This document shows positions 61,586-64,000 of a stretch of DNA of 64,000 bases, one piece after another. Numbering within the stretch: the stretch's first letter is position 1; the number at the start of each line of letters is the position of its first letter. The DNA is from Prostheceraeus crozeri (taxonomy: Eukaryota; Platyhelminthes; Polycladida; Euryleptidae). The notes below the pieces were generated by a model. That model made no database searches. It was not told the DNA's origin and saw nothing but the letters and a program-made list of their open reading frames with translations. A program made the position numbers and the translations under genes. The stretch lies in NCBI GenBank assembly GCA_907163375.1, contig CAJQUW010014769.1, forward strand, positions 868,001 to 932,000, written 5' to 3'.

Positions 61586-62854
61586 TGCATGTCTCTCCTC
61601 CAGCTCCCATTATCTAGTTTAATAAAGCGCCAGATAGTACCCGATTCACGAAGGCTACAGCTTTCACTGCGCATATCAGAGGAAACTGAGGAGTGGTGAG
61701 AATTCAGCTCAAAGCATCGTTTTTTCAAAGCTCGGCCTTGCATAGACAAACTGTACCTCAACTTCGTGTCCGAGAAGAGTCTATGAGAGGAGCTAATGCG
61801 AGAAAACCCTGCCTTGAACGATTAGCATCGAATGTTGTGTGAAATATGAGCTTTACGATTCTTGGACCGGTAGTCGAGTTCTTTAACCTACCTAACCGAA
61901 CAACATCAAAAGGACCATGGCAAAATAGTCCGTTGTCCCTAAAACAATTCATAAGTTCAGCAATGCTCAGTGACAAATCTTCCTTTTCAGGGAAGTTTGA
62001 CAAAATAAGCTCATTAGGTATAACAATGCTTGAGCTAGTTGCTTCGGAATAGGTTGCACTCGATTCACATGAGGTACTCTGGGGCATCTGAGGAAAAGGA
62101 TACAACTGATGAGAAGATAGTGGGGACTATACACCCAGATAGATAGTAGGTCACCCCCACCTAGATAGTGGGGGGGAAGACCCTGAGGAATGCAGGGAGG
62201 TGGCTAGAAATTTTATTTTATTTTCTAGTTCAGCGAGGCAGGCCGGGAGAGATTGGTTGATCTTCTTCGATAAGGCATCTATCGATTCGCGTAGAATGGA
62301 GAGTGATTTCTCGAGAGCTTCATGTTCCGGATATGAAGCTCCGGTTTGCACATTAGCGTCAGAATTGACCAACTGTGAGTGAGACGAAGAAGACAAGAAA
62401 CTACAAGAACCATTGACAAATAATGCATCATTCAAGATATCATAAACGTTCTGGTCGAGGCAAAATATAGCTGCAATTAGTGTGCGGCTTGAAGATCTGT
62501 CTTTATTTGCTTCAAGCTTTCAGTGGGTTGACTCACACAGGTTTTACAGAGATAGAGACCAGGATCATCGTTAATGACTGACGATAAATCCTGAATGGAA
62601 AGTCCTAGGCAAGAGTAATGAATCCAATTTCTACAACTTGAACATTCAATTTCAGACTTGCTGGGTGGTCGTTTGCACCAGCAACTCTTCATTTGGGGAG
62701 TTTTAGGGACTTTTGAAACTTGGTTGGTCTTCGAAAACTGTAACGAATTCTGGTGGGTGACAGACGGCCTACTGCAAGAGGATCCTACAGTGGTGATACC
62801 ACTGCTCTTAGGCCTACTGACAGGAGACGACTTTGACGATTTAGATTTCTTCAT
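61561..62854 (-). pseudogene. LINE ORF1 with N-terminal PHD finger
   Basis: The first piece (125 codons from 62854) has a Ser/Lys-rich start and then a PHD finger with Cys58, Cys60, Cys71, Cys74, His79, Cys82, Cys103 and Cys106 (C4HC3). A second piece (62435-62151) has a coiled-coil-like heptad stretch around ALEKSLSILRESIDALSKKI. A third (62105-61758) holds NELILSNFPEKEDLSLSIAE and GPRIVKLIFHTTF, an RRM-like ORF1 fold used for RNA binding. A last piece runs to 61561. Frame changes separate the pieces; one coincides with a short repeat of CCACTATCT-type words at about 62117-62170. In CR1 relatives this protein coats the RNA, and the PHD may guide integration to chromatin (inference). Confidence 0.8.
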
Positions 62855-62900
62855 AGTTAAAACAAAGAGGAAGAGCAGATTTTATAGAATTTGAGGGGTG

Positions 62901-63401
62901 CTAGTTGCTGCGATAGATGCCAAAGTGCTAATAGGTACTCCGGCAGGGTAAACAACAAGCCGTGTGTAGCTAATAGCGTCGTGAGGCACAGCTATGACTA
63001 AATGAGGCAACGTAGGAGGCAGCGATGAAAGACTAGTGACGCAAAATTAGAAAAACGTGCTTTTTGTATAGATGGCCTCCAAGAAGAGAAAAAAATTGAT
63101 CGCAGATTAGAACCGACGATATCTGGACCGATCACTTCGAGTTTATCCCCTTAGCCACTTCGGTAACAGAGGTTAGCGATGTGCACCGAATACTATGAAC
63201 TTAGCTGACTCACAAATATGATTAGAAAGCGGTGCAAAAGACTGTGGTAATTAACATAGATATCGTGCTCACTGACACAATCCGTCAGTCTACAAACAAC
63301 CTCAACACTCAAATGCAAAAGCTATACTGGAAATTCTGGCGCCGATATCTTAGCACAAAGCACTGAGCGAGGACGGCATAGATAGCCACCGAATACGCTT
63401 C
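62901..63401 (-). other. Possible LINE 5' UTR, no gene
   Basis: Less AT-rich than typical flanks and continuous with ORF1, so it may be the 5' untranslated region. No frame or element end is recognised before the MITE at 63410. Confidence 0.35.
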
Positions 63402-63409
63402 TAGCTGAA

Positions 63410-63665
63410 CATAGAAATCGACAACAATAAAACCTCTAGAATGGAAGTTAGGCTTCATGCAATACACAATAGTGGCACATAAATCACACGCATTTTCACT
63501 TAGATACACTTGTCAACGGCTGCATCATTGGGTTAGAATCAGTCACATGCGTAAATTTAAGCTTTTAATTGGCTCTTAATGCCTCAACTTAGTTCCCCCG
63601 AATGTGCCGCGACCTTGAGTCAATTTCCATTCTAGTCTACTTCAGATAAACAATCTATTTCTATG
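63410..63665. mobile_element. 256-bp MITE, copy 2 (CATAGA group)
   Basis: Same length and sequence as 29310-29565, from CATAGAAATCGACAACA to CTATTTCTATG. The flanks TAGCTGAA (63402-63409) and TAGCTGAG (63666-63673) are an 8-bp duplication with one mismatch. Independent flanks at the two copies confirm the boundaries. Confidence 0.88.
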
Positions 63666-63673
63666 TAGCTGAG

Positions 63674-64000
63674 AGATAAAGTGGAAACAGATCACGTGAT
63701 GTGCGGTAATTAAGTGCGGGAAATATAAAAACGCCGCTAACTTTAGGTAGATTATCAATTAAAATATGAATAGCATATGCGTATAGACCAGATGAAGAGC
63801 TTTCATATGATGCAAAGAACTGGAAAAGACGATGATGAAATATAATACAAAACGGTATTTTGCAGAATCTAAAATTTCAACTGCAAAATTACATTGTGAT
63901 CTACTACTCATGCGATTTGAAGTGAATTTCCTGCAAGTAGGCTGCTTTTCTATGACATAGGCCATAGATTTTGTACATGACATAGGCCTATTTGTGTAAA
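63674..64000. other. AT-rich end of window, nothing recognised
   Basis: A 74-codon minus frame at 63759-63983 has no motif. TAGGCCTA-type words occur near the end. Confidence 0.4.

Larger units (their letters stand above)
58090..62900 (-). mobile_element. Near full-length CR1-group LINE with PHD-bearing ORF1
   Basis: Order on the minus strand: ORF1 with a PHD finger (62854-61561), ORF2 with endonuclease and reverse transcriptase (61585-58679), a 3' region with a three-copy repeat (58219-58405), and AATAAA near 58105. The two ORFs overlap by about 25 nt. Both are interrupted by frameshifts, so the copy is inactive but has lost little sequence; it is probably not very old. PHD fingers in ORF1 are known from CR1-like elements. 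The target duplication was not identified. Confidence 0.9.

Overview
The window looks like gene-poor, repeat-dense, AT-rich DNA from a marine invertebrate. The frequent TAGGCCTA and TACATGTA words and the transposon mix recall echinoderm or other ambulacrarian genomes, but that assignment is an impression and not a proof. There is no bacterial operon structure, rRNA, true tRNA gene or CRISPR array. I could support only one likely host coding segment: a 78-codon terminal exon at 8628-8865. A transposon begins 57 bp after its stop and carries the first AATAAA.

Almost everything else recognisable is mobile DNA, often nested. From left to right: a 73-bp hAT relic with a perfect 8-bp target duplication (145-217); a tRNA-derived SINE (3623-3790); two LINE remnants (6728-8115); a 1.5-kb non-autonomous element (8923-10401), with relatives at 25247-25671 and 54938-56415; a 3.2-kb element with hAT-like ends enclosing a decayed piggyBac transposase (12565-15784); a 1.3-kb TA-flanked element with about 200-bp inverted arms and no recognisable transposase (18298-19603); a LINE tail (21410-21985); and a Penelope-like element bounded by two 179-bp direct repeats (22595-25212).

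The middle holds two uninterrupted 354-codon DDE/D transposases. One is DD41D at 30862-31926, in an element with 30-bp terminal repeats that sits inside an older pogo-like relic. The other is DD34E Tc1 at 37433-38497, in a 1.6-kb element that sits inside an 8-bp-TSD element. That host element interrupts a repeat whose uninterrupted paralogue lies 430 bp away, so the window contains its own empty site. Between 43 and 46 kb a broken Ty3/gypsy fossil is split by a LINE tail and a near-perfect 400-bp fold-back MITE. The MITE ends share a core with the Tc1 ends. Further 8-bp-TSD elements lie at 45992-47504 and 49837-52033 (the latter carrying a LINE fragment).

The right end is a nearly full CR1-group LINE on the minus strand (58090-62900) with a PHD finger in ORF1 and endonuclease plus reverse transcriptase in ORF2, disabled by frameshifts. 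It is followed by the second copy of a 256-bp MITE (63410-63665). The layout is layered insertion: old hAT/P-like, pogo-like and gypsy relics were hit later by Tc1, DD41D, LINE and MITE copies. I saw no multi-gene functional system.
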